This document shows positions 35,653-46,080 of a stretch of DNA of 64,000 nucleotides, in pieces. This stretch comes from Meconema thalassinum. Taxonomy: Eukaryota; Arthropoda; Insecta; Orthoptera; Tettigoniidae. How positions within the stretch are numbered: position 1 is the stretch's first letter; every line of letters begins with the position of its first letter. The stretch spans positions 1,007,469,441 through 1,007,533,440 of the forward strand of contig OX336389.2 of the NCBI GenBank assembly GCA_946902985.2, read 5' to 3'. A program made the position numbers and the translations under genes. Below the pieces are notes generated by a model. It saw nothing but the letters and a program-made list of their open reading frames with translations. It made no database searches and had not been told where the DNA came from.

Positions 35653-35906
35653 AGTCGATTTATCCTCTAGGTAGGTGGTTCCCACGGACTCAGCGAGGGA
35701 ACTCACCACTAGCGCCTCTACGGGCAGTGTCCTGGAGCTTGGAACATCTGGTCCGTGTTGATTCAACTGGGGAGGTGTGATCAGCACTTCGCCCAGGCGG
35801 CCTCACCTGCAAAGTGAATAGGGGCCTCATGGGGGATGGGAAGGGAAGCTCAGGAGGGATAGGCAAGGAAGAGGGAAGGAGGCGGCCGTGGCCTTACAGG
35901 AGGTAC
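35653..35906 (-). mobile_element. SINE 3' part ending at GTAC before LTR1
   Basis: Plus-strand landmarks AGTCGATTTATCCTCTAGGT, GGCCTCACCTGCAAAGTGAA and GGCCGTGGCCTTACAGGAGG, then TAC, then the LTR (TGCCCCCG). Preceded by an AT-rich tail (TTATTCTATTTTTTATTT). Copies in the next units lie at 48367-48611 and 54296-54540. The cut point equals the one used by the minus-strand element at 23337. Confidence 0.8.
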
Positions 35907-36676
35907 TGCCCCCGAAAAAATGAATTATTTGGGATGAAAATGAGAATATTTTGAAGCCCATGATGAAATTTAACATGGCAATAGAAATCCTGGAACTTGA
36001 CACAAACCAGTCGTGTTACTGTGTTCAGCAAGGAGGGAGATCCCATCACGTGATATGTTGCGTAATAGGATATTCTAGAAGCTTGAAAATGACCTAGCAA
36101 CAGTGGAATTGCTACGGAAGACAATAAAATATTGTTATAAAATATATCGTTGGATATAGGCTCACAGCCAATAAGAAGAGGTTTTATTGAAGACGGGATT
36201 ACCTTCAACTAAATTATATGGGGAATTATTATATTGAGGCCAGAAGAAAGTTATTTTATTCATTGGTAATAAGAAGAAAATTAAAAGAAAATATTACAGA
36301 TACTCTGAAAGGCGACGAAAGGATGAATTACGCCGTAATAAGCATTTTTCATGTGCGCGCTATATTTCTGGGGGAAATCAGAAATGGCGGATAAAATTAT
36401 CGACTTGGAGGGGAGACGCCAAGCATCAGGGTTCTTATTCCTGCAGAGTTCGAAGCGTGCAGACGTTCATTCCGGGAGAGTGTATTCCCGAAGGTTTCAG
36501 CTGAGTGCGTTGTTTTAATCACTCGTGGAGATAACGACGAAAGAGGGTCGATAGTGGAGATCGCCCGTAATTTCATTTTATTTGAAGTTGCGAAGGGTCT
36601 TAGGAACGCAATAACTATCTATTAGTTGAAGATAGAATAAGGCTATTTAGTGCACATTATAGTCCAGAACGCATTG

Positions 36677-37568
36677 AATGTAGTGGAGTGATGACAGTTC
36701 TGCCCCACTTCAGAACGTACATGCCGTTACTACTAAGCCTCAGCCATGTAATATTTGTCGATATCTCTCGAACGTATGGTCCGATGTTGACAAATGAGGT
36801 GTCGTTGGACTTGGGCTAACGCCCTCTTTCCAATGGACCACTTATTTCAACCCCTAAATAAAACCTACCCCTACTAGGGGGTGAAATTGTAATTTTTTAG
36901 TGAAAGTCTCTTTTCAAATGCGACATGTATAAGGTGCGCTGCTAAAATGAACTTAAACGTTGTTGCTCATATAGCGCATGCGTTTTTCTGGCTGCCGCTA
37001 TGGATTAACATTTTTGTTTTTGTTTTTTACGCATGCGCACTTGGGATTTTTGTAAGAGGGCGAGCTCTTTGAAAAAAAAATGATTGATGAGAAAGGGTTT
37101 TGGTGGTGAGGAGAGAACCAGATAGTCGCCTATAGTTTGCCGATATCTCTCGATCGCAAGGTCGGATTTGGACGTGTGACGTGTCAAATCGCTTGTCTCG
37201 AAACCCTATATATGTTATTAATAGGTTAAAGTTTTGAGAATGGGGGAAACAGGCTTTTTGGTGGTAAAACCATGATTTTAGACTTTTTCCGATATTTCAC
37301 GAAAGCATGGTCGGATTTGGTCCTATGACGTGTCAAATGGCTTGTCTCGAAACCCTCTTTATTTTGGTAATATGTTAAAGTTTTTGAGAATGAGGGAAAC
37401 AGAATGTTTTGGGGTAAAACCGTGATTTTAAACTTTTTGCTATATCTCGCGAATCAATCATGCTAGAGGCGTGTACGACAGGTCCAAGGACTCGGGCTGA
37501 CGTCCTCTTTGTTATGTACCATGCGTTATATTAAAAAAAAATGGAAACTCGATTTTGGGGTAAACAAT
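36677..37568 (+). repeat. Left terminal inverted repeat
   Basis: Matches the reverse complement of 44325-45232 over its length, ending at GATTTTGGGGTAAACAAT. It contains units with [T/C]ATATCTCNCGAA at 36761, 37143, 37292 and 37442; the series continues inward at 37590 and 37729. The last five units are about 148 bp apart. Confidence 0.85.
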
Positions 37569-40145
37569 TGTTTTTTGTGATTTTTGCTGATAACTCACGA
37601 ACCAATAAGCCTAGAGACAAGTGCGAGGTGTCATTTCTTCATCGCGTTGCCCTCTTGCCGAGGATGTTCGTGTTTGCAGGAATGAAAAACCATGTTGAGG
37701 TAAAACCATGATTTTAGACTTTTTGCTTTATCTCGCACACCCGGAACGCTAGAGACGTGTACGAGGTGTCCAAGGACTCGGGATCACGCCCCTTTTTAGA
37801 AACTATGTTTGAAATTTTGACAAAGGGCCTAAAGCCATACATGTTGAAAAAAAATTATTTACCGTTACCTGTTTATAATTTTCATGAAGCGTGGTGGTTG
37901 AGAGAAACGATACTGCTGGGTGTGTGTGTTTCAACAAACCTGTCGCTAACCACAAGGACCATGCTTGTGATCAATCGCTATTTCGGCGGGTCGGGTTATG
38001 ACAGAGCGAGCGTTTGTTTTTTTCACACATTTTACCCCGAAGATGATCTTCGACGTGTAAACGATGATGAGAACATGGTTCTATGTTGGTCGAAGCGAGT
38101 AGAGAAAACAAACTTGCAGACGAGCAGGATGTGAATTTCATTTGAGCTTATTGGAAGGCGTTGATCTGACTGGACAACAGGTGCAATGGAAAAATGACAA
38201 TGAAGCTTGAAGGTGAAATAATCTGACCATCGTGGTTTCAGGGCAGTGCGAAATGCATGTGAACACATGTGAAACCACATGAGGGCTAAACCAGTGACAT
38301 CCTGTTTTGCTTCGTACGTGACAAAATGCAAGTTCATGTGAAATTTGACCTGGCACAGGTGTTCGCCTGGGACGTTAGCTGTCCACGTGCGTGATAACTG
38401 TTAACAAGTTACATCCTGTTTGCTTCGTACGTGACAAAATGCAAGTTGACGTGAAATTTGATCTGCCACAGGTATTCACCTTGGACGTTAGCTGTCCACG
38501 TGCATGATAACAGAATGTTCAAAGCGTGGGAATCGCTGAATCAGTAAAAAGTATGATGTAACTTGTGGGAATGATGTCACAACCAATAGATAGGCAAGAG
38601 CTGCGAACAGCAGTGGTGGGAGGTGAAGGGAGGGAGAGGGGAGGGGTAATGTATGAGAGAACACAGGTGGAAAGAGAAAGAAATATGTGGAGCTGAGGAC
38701 TGTACACATAGAGCTATAGGTGGTGTACAAAATGTGTGAATAAATAAACTAAAAATTGCACAGGTTCACACAACATGTAATTTATTGATCCAAGAATTAA
38801 ACGTAGAGTTAAACCCTAACCATTTGACATATAGTTTATTTCCTTTTTGTTTCGCGTACGAACATGTGTGATGTTTACCATGTGTGATGAAACATAGCTA
38901 GGTAGAGAAAGAATTAGTGTAGGCTACATGTATGGTGACTGACAAGTCTTTTACCATTGAAACTTGTTTTTCAGATCAAACTGCAGTATAGAGAGAGTAT
39001 AGGTTGCAGGTATGGGTTAATAAATGACGAACGGTGTACACAAACTCTGATTTATCGATTCAAGAATTAAGAGTGGACTATCTTTAATTGATTGGTTAAA
39101 GAGGATAGCTAAAACACAAAAAAAATGCTCAGTGGTTACCGGGACAAGATGGTCGCTACACACAACAAGCTTTAAATACTTGAGGCTAATAATCTATACA
39201 CACACACTCGCTTGTTCTAAACTAAACTGTGTTGCTGTCAGTGCTCAGACAGTAGGCTGATGACAAAATGCATTGCTAACGGAAATATAATCATTTCCGG
39301 TTGTATAATGTTACCAGCTATCCATTTTGTGTTGTGGTGTTAAGCACTTTTTGCTCTTGTACTGGTGGTCTTAACTCGATTTCCAGGTCTGAGGCCTAGA
39401 ACGAGTCAAACTAAGGAACAAGGGCATGGTGGTGTAGTGGTTAAGCTGTTAGCCTTTTCGCCAGGGTTCGATTTTAGGTTAATATGCATGTCATAAACAT
39501 ATTAAACAAAACAAAACAGAGATAACGTTTAAAACTGATTACATTTGTGTCTTTTCAAATTATTACTTGGATTACAAATACAAAGGTGAACTGGGTTTGA
39601 TATACAATTAATGCTGTCTATCACACACTAGACTGTAAGAAAGCCAAATAGCAAAAGGCGTAGGTAGAGCAGTGGTAAAATTGCTATATGTAGAGAACTA
39701 CCTAGTGGTTTTATGAACTGGCAAAGCTATATCGCATAAACAGTGCAGGATACAATCCAGCAATCAAATTTGCATCTTGTGGAACAGAGAAAATGCACTT
39801 TTACCTTGATGGATAGCAAATGAGTGCAGATGAATGACCTATGCATTAGCCTACCATAGGGTTATAACCACGAGGTGGAGGTGTGACTTCTATATTTTAT
39901 TGTTTAGAGACATGGCTCTTTGTAACCAGTAGATTTAGTATTTTGTAAATATTCATTTTTGTAATTGTAAATAGTGGAAACATTTTTTTTGTAATAGTAA
40001 ATGTTAAATGTATAACTAAAAGTTATTTGGGATAAGTGTGCATGTCAAGGATAAATAGCGTGGTTGTATTTGTTTTTCAAAGACAGGTATGGTTGTATGA
40101 ATGTATGACTATAGATAGAATGATAGAGAGAGAGAGAGGAAGTTT

Positions 40146-40167
40146 GTGTGTGTGTGTGTGTGTGTGT
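40146..40167. repeat. GT microsatellite
   Basis: About 11 GT units, preceded by a short AG run. Confidence 0.9.
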
Positions 40168-40330
40168 GGGTAGCATTGATTTTTCAACCAAAGCAAACAC
40201 GGCAAGGTAGGATGGTGGGGTAATTAATGTATATAGCAAATGGTAAATAGTATACTGTATTTTTTTAACACTTGTGTTTTTTTTAATGCAGCAGTAGATA
40301 GGTGTTATTTTGTAAAACAGTCTTACCTAC

Positions 40331-40362
<32 letters not shown>
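40331..40362. repeat. GTA trinucleotide microsatellite
   Basis: About 11 perfect AGT/GTA units, followed by GGCCTATATG. Confidence 0.9.
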
Positions 40363-40365
<3 letters not shown>

Positions 40366-40804
40366 GCCTATATGTTTTTGGAAACAAACATAAAGAGAAT
40401 GCACTATTGCCATGGCCAAGCACTTCCATTAAGGTGATTTCAAGAAAATTTAAATCAGCAAATGTGTGTTTTACAAAACTAAACTTTCAGCATGGACTAA
40501 ATCATAAACGTGTCGTCTGTGATATGGAAAAAAATAGGAAATCCATGTTTCCATATGAACACAATTTAAAAACTTAAAACTGACATTTAAAACATGTAAA
40601 TGGGAAATTGACAAATGTGTAAACAACAAAATGGAAAATTCTTGTTTCCATATCATGAAATCCAAAAACTTTAAACTGACATTTTCAAATCGTGTACATG
40701 GAAAATTGACAAATGGCCATGTGTAAAATGTGAAAATGAAAAAAAATGAACAAATGGCTATCATTATTTAAAAAAATAAAAAACCGTCGTGTTCTATCGT
40801 TAAA

Positions 40805-40975
40805 GTGTGAATCAAACCACATCTACTTATTTGGATCACCCAAGACTGAGTAAACCTGTTTTAGTCCTAATATAGTTTTAAAATTTTATGTTAAAGCTCA
40901 AATTGAACTCAAGAGCTTTAGAGTGCCAGCTAACTATTATAACCGTTACGTCACAAAGACAACTTTACACTACTC
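40805..40975 (-). repeat. Old SINE relic inside the long-TIR element
   Basis: The plus strand reads GTGAATCAAACCACATCTAC, TTTGGATCACCCAAGACTGA, GTTTTAGTCCTAATATAGTT and GCCAGCTAACTATTATAACC. These follow the order of the intact SINE front half at 35300-35450 (GGGAATCGAACC, TTTGGACCACCTGAGGCTGA, GTTCCAGTCCTCATACCACT, CAGCTGACCATGCGACCGCT) with many substitutions. Confidence 0.65.
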
Positions 40976-41509
40976 TTAATGAACAATAATAAGAAAAAAG
41001 AATAATAAATGTTGAATTTTTTTTAAGGATGGACATGGTGACACTGTTTCTGTTGCACAGTCTGCTAGCTACTAGCCAGCAGGTGGGGTCTTAGAAAACG
41101 ATACAGTTGACATTTTGTAATGAGATGTGACATGTTTCAAAGTACAGTATTGTGGGTTGCTGTTGAGTAAAAACTAATCCTGTACAAGGAATCAAGGGTT
41201 CGAACCCCTTACCTAACATTACTATTGCCTGAACATGGCTTGACGACACTTTATTATTATGATACTCGGTACACAAACCATAGATAGAGTGTATCGTTTA
41301 AGATCACTTTTTTCTGAACATAGGTGGAGACTGTTGATGGTTAACAATGGCATTAATATAGTAGGACGTGGGTATAGCAATTAAGAAAAAACAGACAATC
41401 CCCATACAATATTTTTATTTATTTAATGTAAGTACTTGTACAATAGTTACATTCAAAATACATTTCTTTTTTCTCTATTACTATTTAGTCCTTTTTGATT
41501 CTCTTGCAT

Positions 41510-41566
41510 ATGAAGTGTAGATAACCTTGTAGTTCAGCCCCTTAAAACAACAACAACACAACCTTT
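41510..41566 (-). mobile_element. Small retroposon piece inside FLYWCH copy 1
   Basis: Contains TTGTAGTTCAGCCCCTTAAA plus ACAACAACAAC, the tail motif also at 2505 and 4311. The flanks TTGCATA (41503-41509) and TTGCATA (41567-41573) look like a target duplication. It interrupts a coding stretch that lines up with 42440-42490 of FLYWCH copy 2. Confidence 0.6.
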
Positions 41567-41937
41567 TGCATAGTCTGTGATGTTGACGACTCTTGAGATG
41601 TGGAAGATGGATTAAACATAACTTTTACAGCAGGGTTTAAATGTTGCTCAATAAACACTGCACTATTTTGAGTAGCAACATTTTTTTCTTGTACTAGCTT
41701 TTTAGCATTGTCATGATTATTTGTTGACACCAACAGTGTTTCATTTGGTACACCACATTGATGATCACTCACACTTAAAACCTTACCATTTCTACTTTTT
41801 AGATTGCCTCGACATTTTTGACCTCTCTTTTGAGCATCGCCAAAATATTATTCCTTTTACATTTTGACGATTATAGTTATAAGAGTAGCCTTTATAGAGT
41901 ACACGTTGTTTACCTTTGTTAGTTATAGTAAGTTCCA
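41567..41937 (-). pseudogene. FLYWCH zinc-finger reading frame, copy 1, broken
   Basis: Start at 41937 (MELTITNKGKQRVLYKGYSY), then IIFWRC with the first Cys, after which a one-base shift is needed to reach CRGNLKSRNG and DHQCGVPNE. The spacing F/Y...G..Y...W-x-C...C...H-x-C is the FLYWCH pattern, a DNA- or protein-binding zinc finger. The C-terminal part (VATQNSAVFIEQHLNP) parallels copy 2. A retroposon piece at 41510-41566 cuts the tail. Confidence 0.7.
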
Positions 41938-42137
41938 TAGTAGCAACTAACCTGTTAGTATGATTTGCTCACTACAAAGGTTATAACTGTTCTGATAAGA
42001 AAATCATTTAGCGTTGGCTTTTATAATTAATATGTACAGTTTGAAGTGATAGCAAAAGTGAGAGCAAAATGGTAGCAGAGTGCTAGAAAAGATAACATGT
42101 ATTGTTAAGAAATAGTTTAAGCGGTTATGTGGATCCA

Positions 42138-42852
42138 TTACATAATAATTTTAGGACGACGAAGCTCATTTTCTATATCCAATAGTTCTTCCTCATATTC
42201 AGTATAACCAGCCTGTTTATAGACATGCAGTTGCTGAAGCCGCCGGATTAGCTTACTTGGATTGTTCCAGTAGACAAATTTAACAAATGATTTTTAGGTG
42301 TAAACAAAGCATTACCATTATCATTATTATCTTCATCATCAACATCATCATCATCATCATCATAACCATTATCATCATCATCATTATCATCATCATCATC
42401 ATGATCATTATAATCCTCATCAGTATTACTATATAGTCCTTTTTGATCCTTTTGCAATACCACATTTTGCACAGTCTCTGTTGCCTTTGATAATGTTGGG
42501 AGTTTTTCAGACATTGACAACTGTCCTAACACGACTTTCTGAGGAGATGATACATGCTTCTTAACAAACAATGCACTATCTTGAGCTGCAATATCTTTTT
42601 CTGGGACAAGTGTTTTAGCATTTTGAAGAGTTTTTTAAACAGCAATGATGTTTTATCTGGTACACTACATTGATGATCACTCACACTTAAGACATCACTA
42701 TTTTTACTTTTCAGCTCACCTCGACACTGTTTTGAACGATGTTTTGAACAACGCCAAATAACAGTTCCATTTTTATTGGTTCGTTTTACAATATATGTAT
42801 ATCCTTTATAGAATGCGTATGGCATACCATTGCTATTTGTTGATACTTCCAT
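42138..42852 (-). pseudogene. FLYWCH zinc-finger protein, copy 2, frameshifted
   Basis: Best copy. Start at 42852 (MEVSTNSNGMPYAFYKGYTY), chosen because the first three residues and position match copies 1 and 3. FLYWCH finger at about residues 10-55: FYKGYTY, VIWRC, QCRGEL, DHQC. A frame change near 42635 leads to IAAQDSALFVKKHVSS and an Asp-rich run encoded by ATC repeats. A further frame change near 42290 leads to FVKFVYWNNPSKLIRRLQQL and LLDIENELRRPKIIM, ending at TAA 42138. The last segment looks like a conserved helical tail. The frame changes may be mutations or small introns; mutation is more likely. Confidence 0.7.
42338..42418. repeat. ATC/CAT trinucleotide repeat
   Basis: An imperfect ATC run; on the minus strand it encodes the poly-Asp stretch of FLYWCH copy 2. 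Confidence 0.9.
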
Positions 42853-42916
42853 GTCAATTGTCAAGCATGAACTAATCTCTAGCAAAGTTCACTCGATAAT
42901 ATAAATAATAGTTTAA

Positions 42917-43205
42917 AGTGAGAGGAAAAGTGGGTGCAAGAGTGGGTGCAAAAGTGGATGCAAAAGTGGGTGCAAGAGTGGGTGCAAAAGTGGGTGCAAA
43001 AGTGGGTGAAAAAGGGAGTGCAAAAGTGGGTGCAAAAGTGGGTGCAAAAGTGAGTGCAAAAGTGAGTGCAAAAGTGGGTGCAAAAGTGAGTGCAAAAGTG
43101 GGTGCAAAAGTGTGTGCAAAAGTCAGTGTAAAAGGGAGTGCAAAAGTGGGTGCAAAAGTGAGTGCAAAATTGGATGTAAATGTGGGTGCAAAAGTGGGTG
43201 CCGCT
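42917..43205. repeat. 12-bp minisatellite, array 1 (about 24 units)
   Basis: Unit GTGGGTGCAAAA with variants such as GTGAGTGCAAAA. It lies just upstream (in minus-strand terms) of FLYWCH copy 2. A 12-bp unit keeps all frames open, which explains long repetitive open frames on both strands here; they are not genes. Confidence 0.95.
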
Positions 43206-43434
43206 TATAGTAGGCATGAATTTTACTAGAATGTGATTTGAGTAAATGTAATTTCTAAACCCCAGTAGTGAATAGTCAGTTGGTTTTGATCTATGCAAGC
43301 GTAAACATGTCACATACACCGGTGATGGATACTCAAGGCTTTAAGGTCAATGAAAACAAGTACAGTATATATTTAAATAGGTGGCTATCATTGATTGCAC
43401 AACACGTGGGTTACCATATCTTTTTTTCGGACTA

Positions 43435-43677
43435 GTGTTTTAACATTTGAAGAGCTTTTTTTAAACAGCAACGATGTCTTATCAGTCACACTACATTGAT
43501 GATGACTCACACTTAAGACCTCACTATTTTTACTTTTTAACTCACTTTGACACTGTTTTGAACGATGTTTTGAACAACGTCAAATAACAGTTCCATTTTA
43601 TTGGTTCGTTTTACAATATACGTATAACCTTTATAGTATGCATATGGCTTACCATAACTATTCGTTGATAATTCCAT
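43435..43677 (-). pseudogene. FLYWCH zinc-finger reading frame, copy 3, broken
   Basis: Start at 43677 (MELSTNSYGKPYAYYKGYTY), followed by IVKRTNK. One base is missing after that point compared with copy 2, and the Trp codon of the W-x-C motif is changed to TGA in the original frame. The rest lines up with copy 2 at DNA level to about 43435. The start lies 825 bp from that of copy 2, and the flanking minisatellite and the following sequence are duplicated with it. Confidence 0.7.
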
Positions 43678-43740
43678 ATCAATTTTCATGCATGAAATAA
43701 TCTCCAATAAATTTGGCCCGATAATAGAAATAATAGTTTA

Positions 43741-43860
43741 AAGTGGGTGTGAAGGTGGGTGCAAAAGTGGGTGCAAAAGTGAGTGTAAAAGTGGGTGCAA
43801 AAGTGGGTTCAAAAGTGAGGGCAAAAGTGAATGTAAAAGTGGGTGCAAAAGTGGGTGCAG
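43741..43860. repeat. 12-bp minisatellite, array 2 (about 10 units)
   Basis: Same unit as array 1 (GTGGGTGCAAAA), placed the same way relative to FLYWCH copy 3. Both arrays are followed by shared sequence (AGAATGTGATTTGAGTAAAT), which shows that the whole block was duplicated. Confidence 0.93.
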
Positions 43861-44324
43861 TTTATAGTAGGCACCATTTTTACTAGAATGTGATTTGAGT
43901 AAATGTAATTTCTAAACCCAAGTAGTGAGTAGTCAGTTGGTTTTGATTTATGCAAGCGTAAGCATGTCTCATACACTGATGATGGATACTCAAGGCTTCT
44001 TGGTCAACAAAAACAAGTATATAGTTAAAGAGGTAGCTATTATTGATTGCACAACACTGAATCTATTTTTAAAATTTTGACAAAGGGTCTAAGTGCACTT
44101 TTGTTAATATCTCGCGAACCAATAAGACTAGGGCATTGCATGAGGTATTGTTGGACTTTTCGCCGAAGACTGCTGGTAAACACCTAAGTTCCTACGACCT
44201 TTTTAAAGATGGCGGCTGACCCAAGAGGGGTGACTAAAAAGTATTCCAAGCGGCGCTTGTCGATAAGCAAACCAATAATCAAAGGGGGGGGGGGGTATGA
44301 CAGAGCTTGAGGCGATAACCCCTT

Positions 44325-45232
44325 TTGATTGTTTACCCCAAAATCGAGTTTCCAAATTTTTTAAAAAATATAACTTATGGTCCATAACAAAGAGGACGCC
44401 ACCCCGAGTCCTTGGACCCGTCATACACGCCTCTAGCATGATTGATTCGCGAGATATAGCAAAAAGTTTAAAATCACGGTTTTACCCCAAAACATTCTGT
44501 TTCCCTCATTCTCAAAAACTTTAACCTATTACCAAAATAAAGAGGGTTTCGAGACAAGCCATTTGACACGTCATAGGACCAAATCCGACCAAGCATTCGT
44601 GAAATATCGGAAAAAGTCTAAAATCATGGTTTTACCACCAAAAAGCCTGTTTCCCTCATTCTCAAAACTTTAACCTATTAATAACATATATAGGGTTTCG
44701 AGACATGCGATTTGATACGTCGTACGTCCAAATCCGACCTTGCGTTCGAGAGATATCGGCAAACTTCGTTGGAAAGTAGGCGACTATCTGGTTCTCTTCT
44801 CACCACCAAAACCCCTCCTCATCAATCATTTTTTTTTCAAAGAGCTCGCCCTCTTACAAAAATCCCAAGTGCGCATGCGTAAAAAACAAAAACAAAAATG
44901 TTAATCTATAGCGGCAGCCAGAAAAACGTATGCGCTATATGAGCAACAACGTTTAAGTTCATTTTAGCAGCGCACCTTATACATGTCGCATTTGAAAAGA
45001 GACTTTCACTAAAAAAATTACAATTTCACCCCCTAGTAGGGGTAGGTTTTATTTAGGGGTTGAAATAAGTGGTCCATTGGAAAGAGGGCGTTAGCCCAAG
45101 TCCAACGACACCGCATTTGTCAACATCGGACCATGCGTTCGAGAGATATCGACAAATATTACATGGCTGAGGCTTAGTAGTAACGGCATGTATGTTCTGA
45201 AGTGGGGCAGAACTGTCATCACTCCACTACTA
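44325..45232 (-). repeat. Right terminal inverted repeat
   Basis: Inverted match of 36677-37568. It contains ATATCTC/GAGATAT units in opposite orientation, for example GCGAGATATAGC near 44450 and CGAGAGATATCG near 45145. A G-run of about 12 lies just inside (44285-44296). Confidence 0.85.
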
Positions 45233-45633
45233 TTGCAGTATATTACGAAAGTTCAGCGTCAACGAAGGAAGATTTTCGCAGTATAGCCATTTTAGAAGTG
45301 AAGAAGAAAAGTGACGGACTCAATACCTGTAAAGCATTTTTGTTTCGACAAGACTACAGCGAACGCCGATTCACTTTGTGAAGTCACGTGAGTTACAGTG
45401 ATAGACTTTCGCATTGAAACAGTATATTGTTGCTACAGAATTATGACTATTTATATTCAGCAAGTGGAAATATTATTCATTATTCATAATATGTTTGAGA
45501 TGATGAACTAAGGACTTGTATGCGTCAGGGATATATTTGAAACAGAGTAATAGATTCAACATGAAGCTTCAATAATGAGATTACTCTTGAATGATTACGA
45601 ATCAAGTATACATGAAACGTTATGTACACCTAG

Positions 45634-46080
45634 ATGTCGTACATTAACATAATTCATGAACTTGAACATAACACCTTCGAGCAACATAAATATTTCATAG
45701 AACATCTGTATGAATTATTCTATCAACGAGTGAGGTCCAATACTTCTATTACGAATTTATTTGTAACTATGAAGCTGAACCTACACTATTACTCGACAAA
45801 TATGGAACTCTATCAAGACGGAGAAAGAAGATTATTAAGAAGGAAAGTCAAGATGCCAGGGATGGACCAGGCAACAAGGAAGATCTATGAACGGGAGGTC
45901 GCAGTTTGATCCCAGATGGAGCTTGATGTTTGCCGGAGAGGAATTGCTTCCTTTTCCGAGGTCGTTGGTTCGTGGCAGCGGATTGGGTCCCAACTGAGTT
46001 TCTTGAAGGAGGAAACATCTAAGTATTTTGTAATACTTATCCAGAACATCGAGAGTTCTTCAGTCAAGGTAGCAGTGTAA
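45634..46080 (+). pseudogene. LTR1-internal reading frame with one stop
   Basis: Same frame as 49769-50227 and 55697-56155 but with TGA at 45907-45909, where the others have CGA, and a TAG just before the start region. It begins MSYINIIHELEHNT and resumes after the stop to TAA 46078. The protein shows no known domain. Confidence 0.5.

Larger units (their letters stand above)
37569..41509. other. Interior of the long-TIR element, no gene seen
   Basis: A 125-codon open frame at 37757-38134 overlaps the subterminal repeats and shows no domain. A tandem duplication of about 115 bp lies at 38297-38510 (TTGCTTCGTACGTGACAAAA in both units). Microsatellites: GT repeat at 40146-40167 and GTA repeat at 40331-40362. 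A diverged direct repeat of about 110 bp lies at 40570-40730 (AAACTGACATTT...GGGAAATTGACAAATG). tRNA-like boxes near 39425-39475 and 41190-41210 look like SINE relics. Confidence 0.55.
36677..45232. mobile_element. 8.6-kb element with 0.9-kb terminal inverted repeats
   Basis: Left repeat 36677-37568 and right repeat 44325-45232 are near-identical in inverted orientation (outer ends TAGTGGAGTGATGACAGTTC). The empty site GCATTGCAGTAT is present in units 2 and 3 (about 49378, 55308). Around the insertion the flanks read GCATTG and TTGCAGTAT, giving a candidate 3-bp duplication, TTG. The interior holds three FLYWCH frames (minus strand), two 12-bp minisatellites, microsatellites and an old SINE. 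No transposase, polymerase or integrase frame was recognised. FLYWCH domains often accompany Mutator-like transposases, but those make 8-10-bp duplications, so the class stays open. Confidence 0.85.

Noticed and set aside
39425..39475. Possible tRNA gene (GTAGTGGTTAAGC and GGGTTCGATT)
   Set aside because: A- and B-like boxes are too close together and no acceptor stem closes. More likely a SINE head remnant.
41188..41212. Possible tRNA gene (GGGTTCGAACCCC)
   Set aside because: Only a B-box/T-arm is present, with no matching acceptor stem or A-box at the right distance. Read as a SINE relic.
42913..43319. Long open frames with CTHF or GAKV repeats on both strands
   Set aside because: They are the translation of a 12-bp minisatellite, which leaves every frame open. 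There is no independent coding evidence.
36677..45232. Assignment of the long-TIR element to Mutator-like transposons
   Set aside because: FLYWCH cargo and long inverted ends point that way, but the empty-site comparison supports only a 3-bp duplication and no transposase is visible. Left unassigned.
36677..45232. Polinton/Maverick origin of the long-TIR element
   Set aside because: No DNA polymerase B, integrase, ATPase or capsid frame, no 6-bp duplication, and the element is too short.
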